Positions 41,719 through 50,886 of a DNA stretch of 64,000 nt are shown one piece after another (positions within the stretch are counted from its first letter, which is position 1; each line of letters opens with the position of its first letter). Under the pieces are notes generated by a model. It had not been told where the DNA came from. It saw only the letters and a program-made list of their open reading frames with translations, and made no database searches. The stretch is from Desulfovibrio sp. (GTDB lineage: Bacteria > Desulfobacterota > Desulfovibrionia > Desulfovibrionales > Desulfovibrionaceae), in NCBI RefSeq assembly GCF_009712225.1, contig NZ_WASP01000006.1:816826-880825 (forward strand). The letters run 5' to 3'. The translations under genes and the position numbers were made by a program.

Positions 41719-42615
41719 TTATGATGCTATTTCTCTCAAACGCTGCATCTTTTCCTCGTCAAGTTTAGCGCCTTCCAGCTCATATTCGCGCCCCAGGTAG
41801 GCGTACTTGGGCTGCCCCATGCGGTGGTAGGCAAGTAGCTCAAACTCAATGTTGGGACGACGGGGGATGGATTCGCGGATGGCCAGTATATCGTCTTCCG
41901 TATCGTTGAAGCCCGGTATCACCGGGGTGCGCGCCAGTATAGGCAGCTGAGGAAAATCTTCGATCACTCGTGCAAAGTTGCGCATAATCAGCATGTTATC
42001 CACACCGGTATGCTTTTTGTGCAGCACCGGATCAAGGCTTTTGATATCAAATATCAGCTTGTCCAGGTGTTTGCAGGCCTCGTACAGGTGCTCGTAGGGG
42101 TAGCAGCCACAGGTTTCGATGGTAGTGTTGATGTGGTGCTTGTGCGCCTCGCGCAGCAGGGCAGTGGCAAATTCGTGCTGCATCATGGCCTCGCCTCCAG
42201 AGAGCGTCATGCCGCCGCCGGAACGATGATAGAACACGCCGTCTTCTTCAACCTTATCAAGCACCTGTTCGACGGTCATGGCTTCTCCATACACGCTCTG
42301 CGCACCAGACGGGCAGGCGCGCACACAGTCAAAACACTCGGTGCACTTGGAGCGGTCGTGCATGATCAGGCCGTTGATGAGGGTGAGCGCACCCGTTTTA
42401 CAGGCCTTGAGGCAGCGCCCGCACACCTCGGCGGTGAGGCAACGTGATGGATTGAAGGCGTGCTCGGGCTGCAGATGTTGCGATTCGGGGTTGCTGCACC
42501 AGCGGCAACGCAGAGGGCAGCCCTTGAGGAACACAAGGGTGCGGATGCCTTCGCCGTCGTGCACGCTGAACTTCTGAATATTAAAAACAATGCCTTGTAC
42601 TTGTGCGTCAGTCAT
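41719..42615 (-). CDS. Glycyl-radical enzyme activase (radical SAM)
   Basis: A 298-residue radical SAM activase. Cys33, Cys37 and Cys40 (CPLRCRWC) bind the SAM cluster. A ferredoxin-like insert carries two further four-Cys sets (Cys59, 65, 68, 72 and Cys91, 94, 97, 101), typical of activases of the IslB, CutD and PflA-like class with extra [4Fe-4S] clusters. It would generate the glycyl radical on the enzyme encoded upstream. AAGGATA supports the ATG at 42615. A strong hairpin with T-run in the 230-bp gap may keep its expression below that of the enzyme. Confidence 0.92.
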   Translation of the reverse strand: MTDAQVQGIVFNIQKFSVHDGEGIRTLVFLKGCPLRCRWCSNPESQHLQPEHAFNPSRCLTAEVCGRCLKACKTGALTLINGLIMHDRSKCTECFDCVRACPSGAQSVYGEAMTVEQVLDKVEEDGVFYHRSGGGMTLSGGEAMMQHEFATALLREAHKHHINTTIETCGCYPYEHLYEACKHLDKLIFDIKSLDPVLHKKHTGVDNMLIMRNFARVIEDFPQLPILARTPVIPGFNDTEDDILAIRESIPRRPNIEFELLAYHRMGQPKYAYLGREYELEGAKLDEEKMQRLREIAS

Positions 42616-42690
42616 GGGGGTATCCTTCATGTGCGGCCAGCACCGGCGCACTGGTTGAAAAGGGAGGATCAGGCTTGGCCGGGAGAAAAC

Positions 42691-42715
42691 AAAAAGGGAG
42701 GGGCGCCCCCCTCCC
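42691..42715 (-). terminator. Terminator or attenuator between enzyme and activase genes
   Basis: On the minus strand GGGAGGGG-GGCG-CCCCTCCC is followed directly by TTTTTG: an 8-bp GC-rich stem with a T-run, about 130 bp after the glycyl-radical enzyme stop codon. Confidence 0.75.
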
Positions 42716-42845
42716 CTTCTGGTCTGTTTGCCTGTTTACCTGTGGGGACTGAAGGCTTGGAGAGAATTGTGGCGGGCGGCAGTCTGTTCCGGCAAGGAGA
42801 GTTATGCAGCCGGAAAGGGGCAACGGCTGCCCGCCACAGCAGGTT

Positions 42846-45320
42846 TTAGAACTGTGCGTGCTCGGTGCGGTCGATAATGTCGTTCTGCAGATCGCGGGAA
42901 AGATCGCAGAAGTATGCGCTGTAACCTGCGATACGCACCAGCAGGCTGCGGTAGTTGTCGGGGTCTTTCTGCGCGTTGACCAGTGTCTGCTTGTTCACAA
43001 TGTTGAACTGCAGGTGCCACAGCTTGAGATCGCACCAGGTGCGGATGAGGTTGACGATCTTCTGCGTGCCGTCATCGCCAGAAACGCACTTGGGCGACAG
43101 CTTGATGTTCAGCAGGCGCGAAGCGCGGTTGACCATGCCGTAGTTCTTGGAATGGTAGTTGGAGAGCAGCACCGCGGTGGGGCCGTTTTTGTCTGCGCCG
43201 TGCGAAGCCGAGGAACCGTCGGAAAGAGCGGTCCAGGCATGCCGGCCATTGGGAGTGGCAGAAACCACCTTGCCAAAGGGCACATGCGAGGTGATGGGCA
43301 CGTAGCGCACGTCAACATGCACGCCGCGGTCACGCGAGCTCTTTTCGGCTTCCACCTGGGTAAAGCGGTCCACGTCCTTGGCGATGCTGTCCACATAGGG
43401 ATCGTTGTTGCCGTAGCAGGGGGCGTTGCGCAGCATTTCGCGCACGGGTTCGTAGCCCTTGAAGTCAGCCTTGCAGGCTTCCACAACTTCCTTCATGGAC
43501 AGGCGCTTTTCTTCAAACACGAGCTTTTTGATGGCGGCAAGGGAGTCTACCACCGTGCCGTAACCCAGAAATTCGAAGTATGAGTAGTCCACACCGCCGG
43601 GAATCTTTTCGCAGTGCAGGTCCATGAGGTTTTCCATGCACAGGTTGTGCAGCACGGAAGAAAGCGGCGCGGCAAAGTGCTGCGGGCGCAGTTTGTCTAC
43701 CACGTGCTGCTGCTGGAAGGCCTTGCGCAGCAAGTTGAGGTGCTGGGCCTGATAGGCGGTGTAGAATTCTTCCCAGTTCTTGAATCTGGTGGCTTCGCCC
43801 GTTTCAATGCCCACGACCTCTTCGCCGTAGTGCTGCATGCGGCCATTGTACATGGTCATTTCAAGCGCGGTGGCAAAGTTCACATACACGCAGCCCGAGG
43901 TGTAGGTATCGCGGTTTGGCATGCGGGTTTCGGTGCAGCCCGAAACGGCGTAATCCAGAGCTTCGTTAACCGGGCAACCCTTGATGGTGTTGAGGAACAC
44001 CACCTCTTCGTCATTGATCAGCTTGGGGAAACCAGAGCCGTCCTTGATGGTCAGGGCCACTTCGCGCAGAAAGCGTTCGGGCGAACGGGAATGGATACGC
44101 GCGGCAAGGTCGGGGTAGTTGAGCGGGAATTCGCGCTTGGATTCAAGGAACAGGTAGGTCAGATCGTTGGTGGCGTCTTCGCCTTCGGGAGTCTGGCCGC
44201 CGATGGTCACGGCTTCCCAGTGGGCGTAGCCTTCCTGGAATTCAACACCTGTGGGGTTGATGTACAGGTCAATGAACTGGGCCATGTCCACCCACATGCA
44301 TTCAAGCAGTTCCTTGGCTTCTTCGCGGGAGATTTTGCCCTCTTCGATATCCTTTTTGTACAGGGGGTACAGGTACTGGTCCATGCGGCCATTGGAGATG
44401 ATGGCGCTGGCCTTCTGTTCAATGCGCGAGAACATCTGCACAAACCACTGGCACTGCATGGCTTCGCGGAAGCTGCGGGCAGGGTGTGCGGGCACGTGAT
44501 CGCAGGTTTCGGCGATCTGCAAAAGTTCGGCCTTGCGTTTGGCGTTGCCTTCCTTGGCGGCCAGTTCACGGGCCAGGTCGGCGTGGCGCTTGGCCCAGAT
44601 CATGATGGCGTCGCACACTATGATCATGGCTTCGAGGAAAGGCTTTTTGTCCCACAGGTCCACAGAGTTGGTCAGGTCAAGGGTGCCCAGCTTTTCGCAG
44701 GCTTCTTTCTGAATGTCGAGGAAACCGCGATTGATGACCTTTTCGTAGTCCGGCACCCACTGAAGGGCCGAGCGGTACGAAGAGGTTTCGCTCACCACAA
44801 ACTTGGACTTGAGGCCGCGTTCGTCAACATAGGTGACGTTGCGGATTTCGGCGGGCAGGGTATTGTTGAGGTGTTCGTGGTAGGTCTTGCCTTCCCAGTA
44901 GGGAGCGATCTCTTCCATAACGACCTTGATGTCTTCCTGCGAAATCTGGAAGGGGCTCTTGTCGCGGTGCTCGAGGTCGGCGAGCACTTCGCGGTAAAAG
45001 TCACCGTCGATTTCGGGATACAGAATGCCGTAGCGACCAAACTTGCCCACGCGGCCAGCAATAAGCTGGTTGGGGGTGATGTAGACGGTGATTTTTTCGG
45101 CCACATTCTTGAGGGCCTTGGCCCAGCGCAGAGTCAGCAGCTCACCTTCGGTTTCACGCATGGATTCGGTGAAATACTTGGCGCGTTCAACGTCCACGTG
45201 GGGCAAGGTAAACTGGTTCTGTTCCAGAATGCCATAAACGCGCTCGCGGCCATTCCGGTCTACGCTCTTGTTAACAACGCGATCTTCCTGGGGGGACATG
45301 CAGCAACCGCACTGACTCAT
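42846..45320 (-). CDS. Glycyl-radical enzyme of the isethionate sulfite-lyase type
   Basis: An 824-residue glycyl-radical enzyme. The radical site is Gly799 in RIAGYSAYF; the thiyl Cys462 and the general base Glu464 lie in SGCTETR. From memory of isethionate sulfite-lyase IslA (Arg189, Gln193, Trp374, Cys468, Glu470, Arg678, Phe682, Gly805), the equivalents here are Arg183, Gln187, Trp368, Cys462, Glu464, Arg672, Ile676 and Gly799, a constant offset of six. Only the Phe is changed, to Ile. A C-S lyase acting on isethionate or a related sulfonate is therefore likely. No aldehyde dehydrogenase gene is adjacent, unlike typical isethionate clusters. AGGAG precedes the ATG. The N-terminus has a CGCC cysteine cluster. 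Confidence 0.85.
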   Translation of the reverse strand: MSQCGCCMSPQEDRVVNKSVDRNGRERVYGILEQNQFTLPHVDVERAKYFTESMRETEGELLTLRWAKALKNVAEKITVYITPNQLIAGRVGKFGRYGILYPEIDGDFYREVLADLEHRDKSPFQISQEDIKVVMEEIAPYWEGKTYHEHLNNTLPAEIRNVTYVDERGLKSKFVVSETSSYRSALQWVPDYEKVINRGFLDIQKEACEKLGTLDLTNSVDLWDKKPFLEAMIIVCDAIMIWAKRHADLARELAAKEGNAKRKAELLQIAETCDHVPAHPARSFREAMQCQWFVQMFSRIEQKASAIISNGRMDQYLYPLYKKDIEEGKISREEAKELLECMWVDMAQFIDLYINPTGVEFQEGYAHWEAVTIGGQTPEGEDATNDLTYLFLESKREFPLNYPDLAARIHSRSPERFLREVALTIKDGSGFPKLINDEEVVFLNTIKGCPVNEALDYAVSGCTETRMPNRDTYTSGCVYVNFATALEMTMYNGRMQHYGEEVVGIETGEATRFKNWEEFYTAYQAQHLNLLRKAFQQQHVVDKLRPQHFAAPLSSVLHNLCMENLMDLHCEKIPGGVDYSYFEFLGYGTVVDSLAAIKKLVFEEKRLSMKEVVEACKADFKGYEPVREMLRNAPCYGNNDPYVDSIAKDVDRFTQVEAEKSSRDRGVHVDVRYVPITSHVPFGKVVSATPNGRHAWTALSDGSSASHGADKNGPTAVLLSNYHSKNYGMVNRASRLLNIKLSPKCVSGDDGTQKIVNLIRTWCDLKLWHLQFNIVNKQTLVNAQKDPDNYRSLLVRIAGYSAYFCDLSRDLQNDIIDRTEHAQF

Positions 45321-45390
45321 GATGAAACTCCTGAATGGTGATTATTTTCAAGCGAGATGCTTGTGATATTCATCTCAATGCCTCCCTATG

Positions 45391-45407
45391 AGCATCATCC
45401 GTGCCAT
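45391..45407 (-). promoter_or_regulatory. Sigma-54 promoter of the glycyl-radical enzyme
   Basis: On the minus strand TGGCACGGATGATGCT has GG and GC exactly 10 bases apart and a perfect TGGCACG -24 element, about 70-85 bp upstream of the start codon. Confidence 0.82.
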
Positions 45408-45480
45408 TGTCATTAACACTATGTTTTCATTAAATTTTTATGTTTATTTTAAAAAGGTTAGCAAAATAACAGGCGGCACC

Positions 45481-45502
45481 ATTGTTGTAAATTTGCAACA
45501 TT
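45481..45502. promoter_or_regulatory. 22-bp palindrome, copy B
   Basis: ATTGTTGTAAATTTGCAACATT matches the perfect palindrome at 41505 in 20 of 22 positions and lies about 75 bp upstream of the -24 element. Confidence 0.65.
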
Positions 45503-45538
45503 TTTTGCATAACATACCAAAATAAAATGATAAAATAA

Positions 45539-45576
45539 AAAAGTGTTTTTTTGCAACAGTGCAAAAAAACACTTTT
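45539..45576. repeat. Perfect 17-bp inverted repeat
   Basis: AAAAGTGTTTTTTTGCA and TGCAAAAAAACACTTTT flank a 4-base loop. It lies in the gap between divergent genes, so no transcript ends here; it contains the GTGCAAAAAAACAC core shared with the box at 41587. A regulatory function is likelier than termination. Confidence 0.55.
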
Positions 45577-45914
45577 CACAAGCGGACATGACCCGGCTCT
45601 TGCAAACCCCACTGCATCACCTAAAATCAGACTGATAAATCGAATAGTTGCCCAGTTTCTACCCTGCCATCATATGCAATTAGGCCTCCACTCAGGCAAA
45701 ACAAAAAATAACGACAGGAAAAAGCATGATTATTAAACTTTATATATAAATTTATTTCATATTTAACCTGTATTTATACTGAATATGCAAGCTTTATTAT
45801 CCTATATGCAATATATTAATTATTTCTTAATTTTATTCAAGTTGATAAAAACTATTATTTACTGTAGTTAATTAGTTGGTTGTATCACGCATATTCCGTA
45901 CAGGAGAATGCACC

Positions 45915-47093
45915 ATGCTGAAAAAATACTATGATGATTCAATTTCACGCAGCAAGTTTGATAAAGCATTTTCTCGAGCTGAATTAAAAATTTTAGCTCT
46001 TGTAGTTATTGCAATATTTATTACAACTGCTTCTCTTATTACCATATTCAACTATTATAGAAATATGGAGCTTAAATTGATAACTGTCATGAGGACAGAT
46101 TCAATTTTTTCTCTGCTCCTTGAACTTATCCCACCAGAAAGCCTCATAAATATTAACAAGGGAAATATAGCTGATTCTGAACTGTACAATATTGTGCAGA
46201 GCGAGCTTAACAATGTACGCAAGATCACATCTGTACGCTATCTGTACACAGTTAAGCGCAACTCAGATGGCAATGCCATATATGTTGTTGATGGCCTGCC
46301 GGACACAGACGACGATTTTCGCCCTTACGGGTCACCCATTGAAGAAGAAATTTTGCCAGTGGTGAATAAATGCCTTGATGGACAAATTGTTCACGGAACA
46401 GAGATTCTTGACACATCATGGGGCATGGTCATACCCGCGTGTGAACCCATTAAAAAGAACGGCATAACAGTGGGCGCTCTGGCCATCGAATTTGACGGCA
46501 GCTATTTTTCTGAAAATACCAAAAATTCACAACGGTACGGAATAATTGTTTGCATCTGCGTTGCCATTTCGGTGGGGCTGGTGGCCATTTTGCTGATCCG
46601 CAGCTTTTCCATTCCCCTGTACAGGTGGCTTGCCTACACAGACCTGCTTACCGGCGCCTTGAACCGTAACGCCTATGAACTTGCCATGCACACGCTGTGT
46701 GACAGCACCCCGCAACCCAATCTGCTGGTGCTTACCTGTGACATCAACAGGCTCAAAGCCATCAATGACCAGATGGGGCACACCACAGGCGATCAGTACA
46801 TACGCTCCATGGCGCAGTTGCTGCTGCGCAGGTTCAAGGGCAAAGCCGAAACGTATAGGATTGGCGGTGACGAATTTGTTACCCTTCTGCACGACCTGAC
46901 ACCAGAAGCCCTGGAAACAGCCATGCTTGATCTGTGTGCGGAGGCACAGCAGATTACCTTTGGGGAATACAGCCTCTCGTTTTCGTATGGCATTGCCGCT
47001 TTTGACAAAGACACTGATGCCAGTATCAAGGACACCATCTCGCGGGCCGACGCCAGCATGTACAAATACAAACAGGAATGCCCCAAACCATAA
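45915..47093 (+). CDS. Membrane-bound diguanylate cyclase
   Basis: A 392-residue GGDEF protein. A first membrane segment lies at residues about 24-46 and a second at about 205-227, flanking a periplasmic sensor of about 155 residues rich in polar and acidic residues, of the Cache-like size. The GGDEF domain follows (about 240-390), with the active-site sequence RIGGDEFVTLL and the upstream substrate motif NDQMGHTTGD. It should make cyclic di-GMP in response to an external signal. AGGAGAA supports the ATG at 45915. The gene is divergent from the glycyl-radical enzyme. Confidence 0.9.
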   Translation: MLKKYYDDSISRSKFDKAFSRAELKILALVVIAIFITTASLITIFNYYRNMELKLITVMRTDSIFSLLLELIPPESLININKGNIADSELYNIVQSELNNVRKITSVRYLYTVKRNSDGNAIYVVDGLPDTDDDFRPYGSPIEEEILPVVNKCLDGQIVHGTEILDTSWGMVIPACEPIKKNGITVGALAIEFDGSYFSENTKNSQRYGIIVCICVAISVGLVAILLIRSFSIPLYRWLAYTDLLTGALNRNAYELAMHTLCDSTPQPNLLVLTCDINRLKAINDQMGHTTGDQYIRSMAQLLLRRFKGKAETYRIGGDEFVTLLHDLTPEALETAMLDLCAEAQQITFGEYSLSFSYGIAAFDKDTDASIKDTISRADASMYKYKQECPKP

Positions 47094-47178
47094 CCACCGG
47101 CTTATTGCTGCGAGGGGTTCAGGGGCAGCACGGCTGAGACATTTGGTCGGCCTGCGCAGATTCCCCCTAGCAAAAACA

Positions 47179-47230
47179 GCGGACGGTCAGCCCCAACCCA
47201 GCTACGGGGATGTCTGACCGTCCGCCTTTT
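47179..47230. terminator. Bidirectional terminator
   Basis: GCGGACGGTCAG and CTGACCGTCCGC form a perfect 12-bp outer stem, with CCCC/GGGG pairs inside the loop. CTTTTAA follows on the plus strand and TGTTTTTG on the minus strand. It separates the convergent cyclase and aminotransferase genes. Confidence 0.85.
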
Positions 47231-47299
47231 AACCGCAGCATATGGGCCAGTGTGCGGGGCTCAGTATTTACAGCATTTCAATTGCCACCGGCTACAGCC

Positions 47300-48403
47300 C
47301 TAATGCGCCAATGCCTCACCGAGGCTGGCAGCTACCCTCGCGATCTGTTCTTCCTCAAGATCGCCGTACATGGGCAGGCAAAGGGCGCGACTGGCCAGAT
47401 TCTCTGCCACCGGGCACGATATCTGCCATTCGGCCTTCAGATAGGGCAAGGTATTCAGCGCAGGATAAAAATACCGGCGCGTGTAGATATCTTGCTGAGC
47501 CAGCGCATCCTGCACCCGCAAGAGGCTGCTTTCGTCGGGCAGCAAGACCGGATAATAGGCGTAGTTCCAATCCAGCTTACTGCTGCGCTTGGGGAAAGCC
47601 AGATTCATGCCCGCCAGCAAGGTATCATAGGTGGTATGCACACGCTTGCGCCGCGCGATCTCATCCTCCGTTCCTGGCAGAAGCGAGAGGCCCATGGCCG
47701 CATGGAGTTCGCTCATCTTTGCATTGATGCCCAGGCAATAGTGGGTATCACCCTCATGACCAAATGCCCTGGCGCGTGACAGTGCCTGATGAGCAGCTGC
47801 AGAATGGGACACAACACAGCCCCCCTCGGCCGTGTGAAAAAGCTTGGTGGCGTGAAAGCTGCAGACCGAATAATCACCGTAGTTCAACAAACCACTACGG
47901 TCATAGCGGCAGCCGAAAGCCTGCGCGGCATCATAAATAAGCGGAAGGCCGTTCTCGCGGCAGATATCGCCAAGGGATTCCACATCGCAGGCCAGACCGT
48001 AAACATGCACAGGAAGAACGCCAGCTATGTCAGGAGAATCCTGAAGGCATTTGCGCAGTTTTTCAGGAGAAAGGCACATGGTTTCAGGATCAACATCCAC
48101 AAAAACCGGCGTGCAGCCCATCCAGAGAATGGCAGAAAGTGTTGCAACGTAGGTATACGGTGTTAGTGCAATTTTTTTCCCTGCAAGGCCTGCGCACTGC
48201 AAGGCCAGCATAAGGGCCGTAGTGCCGTTGTTGCAGAGCAGGAGTTCATCAACCGCAAGGTAATCACAAAGAGACGTTTCCAGATTTCTGACATGGCAAC
48301 CGTGGTTTGTTACCCAGGCTGTCTGAAAAACCTCCTCCAGCCGACGAAAAAAAATTTCTTTATCGGGTAATCTGGATTTTGTGACATAGAGCTTGTTTTC
48401 CAT
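47300..48403 (-). CDS. DegT/DnrJ/EryC1-family sugar aminotransferase
   Basis: A 367-residue PLP enzyme of the family that aminates keto-sugar nucleotides. Landmarks are NNGTTALMLALQCAGL near the N-terminus, DAAQAFGCRY, the PLP Lys in SFHATKLFHTAEGG, and GINAKMSELHAAMGL. AGGGAAC lies upstream of the ATG. It stands alone on the minus strand, 1.1 kb from the plus-strand glycan cluster, with which it probably cooperates. Confidence 0.87.
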   Translation of the reverse strand: MENKLYVTKSRLPDKEIFFRRLEEVFQTAWVTNHGCHVRNLETSLCDYLAVDELLLCNNGTTALMLALQCAGLAGKKIALTPYTYVATLSAILWMGCTPVFVDVDPETMCLSPEKLRKCLQDSPDIAGVLPVHVYGLACDVESLGDICRENGLPLIYDAAQAFGCRYDRSGLLNYGDYSVCSFHATKLFHTAEGGCVVSHSAAAHQALSRARAFGHEGDTHYCLGINAKMSELHAAMGLSLLPGTEDEIARRKRVHTTYDTLLAGMNLAFPKRSSKLDWNYAYYPVLLPDESSLLRVQDALAQQDIYTRRYFYPALNTLPYLKAEWQISCPVAENLASRALCLPMYGDLEEEQIARVAASLGEALAH

Positions 48404-49502
48404 AGATTGATGTTCCCTGTTTGCACGTGGGGACGCGTAGTATTTATTAAGATATTATGTTAAAAAAACAGATAAAAATGGAAAAATCAATTCTGGATAA
48501 AAATCTGGAAAAATAAGGGCCTGATTAACATTATACAGCTATTCGTTAATAATCAATTTTATTGGCTTTGCCAAGAAAACGGCATTGGATGATCCTGTTT
48601 TTATCTGATTCATTGAGCATGGTGAAGAACGATATTTTCGATTACAGCACAAAATTATGTATCGGCAATAATGCCCCGATAACAGACAGGCAGGCCTGAC
48701 TGCCATATTTATAAAGACAGGTGCAGCTTTCTCAACGCATAAGCACCCCTTTAAAAGACGGGATGCCCATGGCAGATTTTTTTGATTGCGATAACGGTTA
48801 AACAGACTGAAACGGACGGATACCGCTCAGAAGCATGGTGCACAAAAAAATTTGTTTTTCAAGTGACTTATAGTGAATAATGGCGTCACAAACCATACTG
48901 ACGGTAATAAATCGCCTCAGCAGGAAACTTTTTACACCGTGTCGCATACGCAAAATGCAGTTAGTTGCTGTTAAGGCCCCATAGGTATGGCTCTCACAGT
49001 ACTGAACTGACAGCCCCAAGGGGTGACCATCTTGCGATTCATAAAAGGCACGCGTACAGTATCTGTAAATATTTCAGCAGTGAACGTATCTATTGCAGCA
49101 TAGCTGACCACTGAAACATGGGCAGCTTGGCAGTACGCGTGGAAGCCATTCGTGCAATGACGGCCACATTAAGCCCCCCCAAGCGGGCTGATTGAATATT
49201 TTGCAGAAGGCACGGTTCATGCATTGTATTTGGCTATCGGGGGCCCGCACTACAGGCCAAAACCGTGACTGCGCCAAGCATTTATCAAAATAATCATTCG
49301 AGATTATTTACTTATTTTTTAGCAGCCAGTACAAAAGACTCAGCGAAATATATGTTCTGACTGCGCCAAAGCCAAAAATACGACGTAACCAAGGCCCTGC
49401 GGCAGCCCTCGCCCCGCGAGTTTATCCGCACATTGCAAAGCGCGCAGCCAGTTCTGCCAATAATGCAGCTGCCCCAATGTGCCCAGCTCAGGAGAAAAAA
49501 TC
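48404..49502. other. 1.1-kb gap without a recognised gene
   Basis: Short readings on the minus strand (48798-49019, 49074-49277, 49312-49527) lack ribosome sites and family similarity. The first 450 bases are AT-rich and should hold the promoters of the aminotransferase gene and the plus-strand cluster. TGACTGCGCCAA occurs twice, at 49266 and 49358, as a 12-bp direct repeat. The remainder may be decayed sequence. Confidence 0.5.
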
Positions 49503-50669
49503 GTGTTCGCACAACTTCATGGAGCACGCATAGCAGCCATCCACACGGCTGTACCGCAACAGGAAATCCGCATTGAGGATGAACTGGAATACTATGGCGG
49601 CAGCCTGAAAAAGGCCGAACGGGCTAAATCCATGATCGGCACTGACCGCCGCAGGGTGGCCTTTCCCGGCCAGACCGCGTCAGACCTGTGTCAGGCCGCT
49701 GCAACAGATATGTTTGCCGCGCATCCTGAAGAAAAGCAGCGTGTAGACGCGCTTATTTTTGTGACGCAATCGCCAGATTTTGACCAGCCTGCAACGGCCT
49801 GCGCCCTGCAACACCGCCTTGGCCTGCCGCAATCCTGCGCCACCTTTGATGTCAATCAAGGCTGCGCTGGTTTTGTCTACGGCCTCTGGCTTGCAGGAAC
49901 CATGGTAGCCTCCGGCAGTTGCGGCTCGGTTCTGCTGCTGGTGGGCGATGCGCCCTACAGGCCGCGCGACCCGCGCAACCGGATCATGGCCCCCATTTTT
50001 GGCGATGCTGGCAGCGCCACGCTTATCACACGGGATGTGGACGCTGCTCCCCTGATTTTTTCCATCGGCACAGACGGAGCTGGCTTTGCCCATATTATTC
50101 AGCCCGGCGGCAGGGCACGGGTTCCTTTTTCAGAAAAATTTGAAAACAACCGCGCATTTTTTGAAGATATTCAAGGGGCCGACGGCTATCCCTGGCGGCT
50201 TTGCGATACTTACATGGATGGAGCGGCAGTCTTCAATTTTACCCTGCGGGTAATCCCGGAACATATCCGTGAATTCCTTGCGCGAAGCGGCGCTGACCCT
50301 GCGACCATAGACTACTTTGTGCTGCATCAGGCCAATCGCCAGATTATCAGCGAAATCGCGCGAAAGGCAGGCCTGCCACTGGAAAAAACACCGTCTGAAA
50401 CTTTCAGCCGCTACGGCAACCTTTCCTCAGCTTCCATCCCTGCCTCGCTTTGTGACCTCTTTGGTCAGGATGGAAGCACCGGCAAGCGCAAAATCATGCT
50501 TTGCGGTTACGGCATCGGCCTCACATGGGCCTCCTGCCTGTGGGAAGCGGCAAACTGCGCATGTGCTCCAGTGCTGAGCGTACCTGCCCCCGATTCCGAA
50601 TCTGCATCCCCGGAAGCCCAGGTAAGGTTCTGGTGCAAATACCTTCAAGGAGAACGTGATGCAACATAA
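49503..50669 (+). CDS. 3-oxoacyl-ACP synthase III-like protein
   Basis: A 388-residue FabH-family condensing enzyme with the full triad: Cys121 in DVNQGCAGFVYG, His in FVLHQANRQI and Asn in RYGNLSSASIP. It would join an acyl-CoA starter to a malonyl-ACP-type partner. It is longer than FabH (about 320) by a C-terminal tail. The start is GTG behind AGGAG; a reading from 49479 lacks that support. It overlaps the dedicated ACP gene by 11 bases and heads a four-gene set (condensing enzyme, ACP, SDR, acyltransferase) that probably makes and attaches an acyl group to a surface sugar. Confidence 0.87.
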   Translation: MFAQLHGARIAAIHTAVPQQEIRIEDELEYYGGSLKKAERAKSMIGTDRRRVAFPGQTASDLCQAAATDMFAAHPEEKQRVDALIFVTQSPDFDQPATACALQHRLGLPQSCATFDVNQGCAGFVYGLWLAGTMVASGSCGSVLLLVGDAPYRPRDPRNRIMAPIFGDAGSATLITRDVDAAPLIFSIGTDGAGFAHIIQPGGRARVPFSEKFENNRAFFEDIQGADGYPWRLCDTYMDGAAVFNFTLRVIPEHIREFLARSGADPATIDYFVLHQANRQIISEIARKAGLPLEKTPSETFSRYGNLSSASIPASLCDLFGQDGSTGKRKIMLCGYGIGLTWASCLWEAANCACAPVLSVPAPDSESASPEAQVRFWCKYLQGERDAT

Positions 50670-50886
50670 TGAATTTATTGATATATTTAAAGACGTCATC
50701 CAAAGTGATTCCGACATTGCCATGGATTCGACTCTGGAAGGAATAGAGGAATGGGATTCGATGGCCATGATGGCCCTGATCGCCTATTTCGACGTAAAGC
50801 TTGGCATCACGGTAACTTTTGACCAGTTGCACGCGCTGAAATGCGTTCGCGATGTTGCCCTTCTGGTGCCCGGTTTTGAGGCATGA
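50659..50886 (+). CDS. Acyl carrier protein
   Basis: A 75-residue ACP with the phosphopantetheine Ser in EEWDSMAMMALI. Helix 1 (FIDIFKDVIQ) and helix 3 layouts fit the family. AAGGAG lies inside the end of the condensing-enzyme gene; the stop codon overlaps the next start as ATGA. It is a dedicated carrier for the local acyl pathway rather than the housekeeping ACP, judging by context. Confidence 0.87.
   Translation: MQHNEFIDIFKDVIQSDSDIAMDSTLEGIEEWDSMAMMALIAYFDVKLGITVTFDQLHALKCVRDVALLVPGFEA

Noticed and set aside
43614-45341. 575-codon open reading frame on the plus strand
   Set aside because: It is antisense to the glycyl-radical enzyme.
45539-45576. Long hairpin as a Rho-independent terminator
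   Set aside because: Genes on both sides diverge from it, so no transcript would end there.
48404-49502. Possible small genes in the 1.1-kb gap
   Set aside because: Candidate reading frames lack ribosome sites, recognisable domains and consistent codon use.
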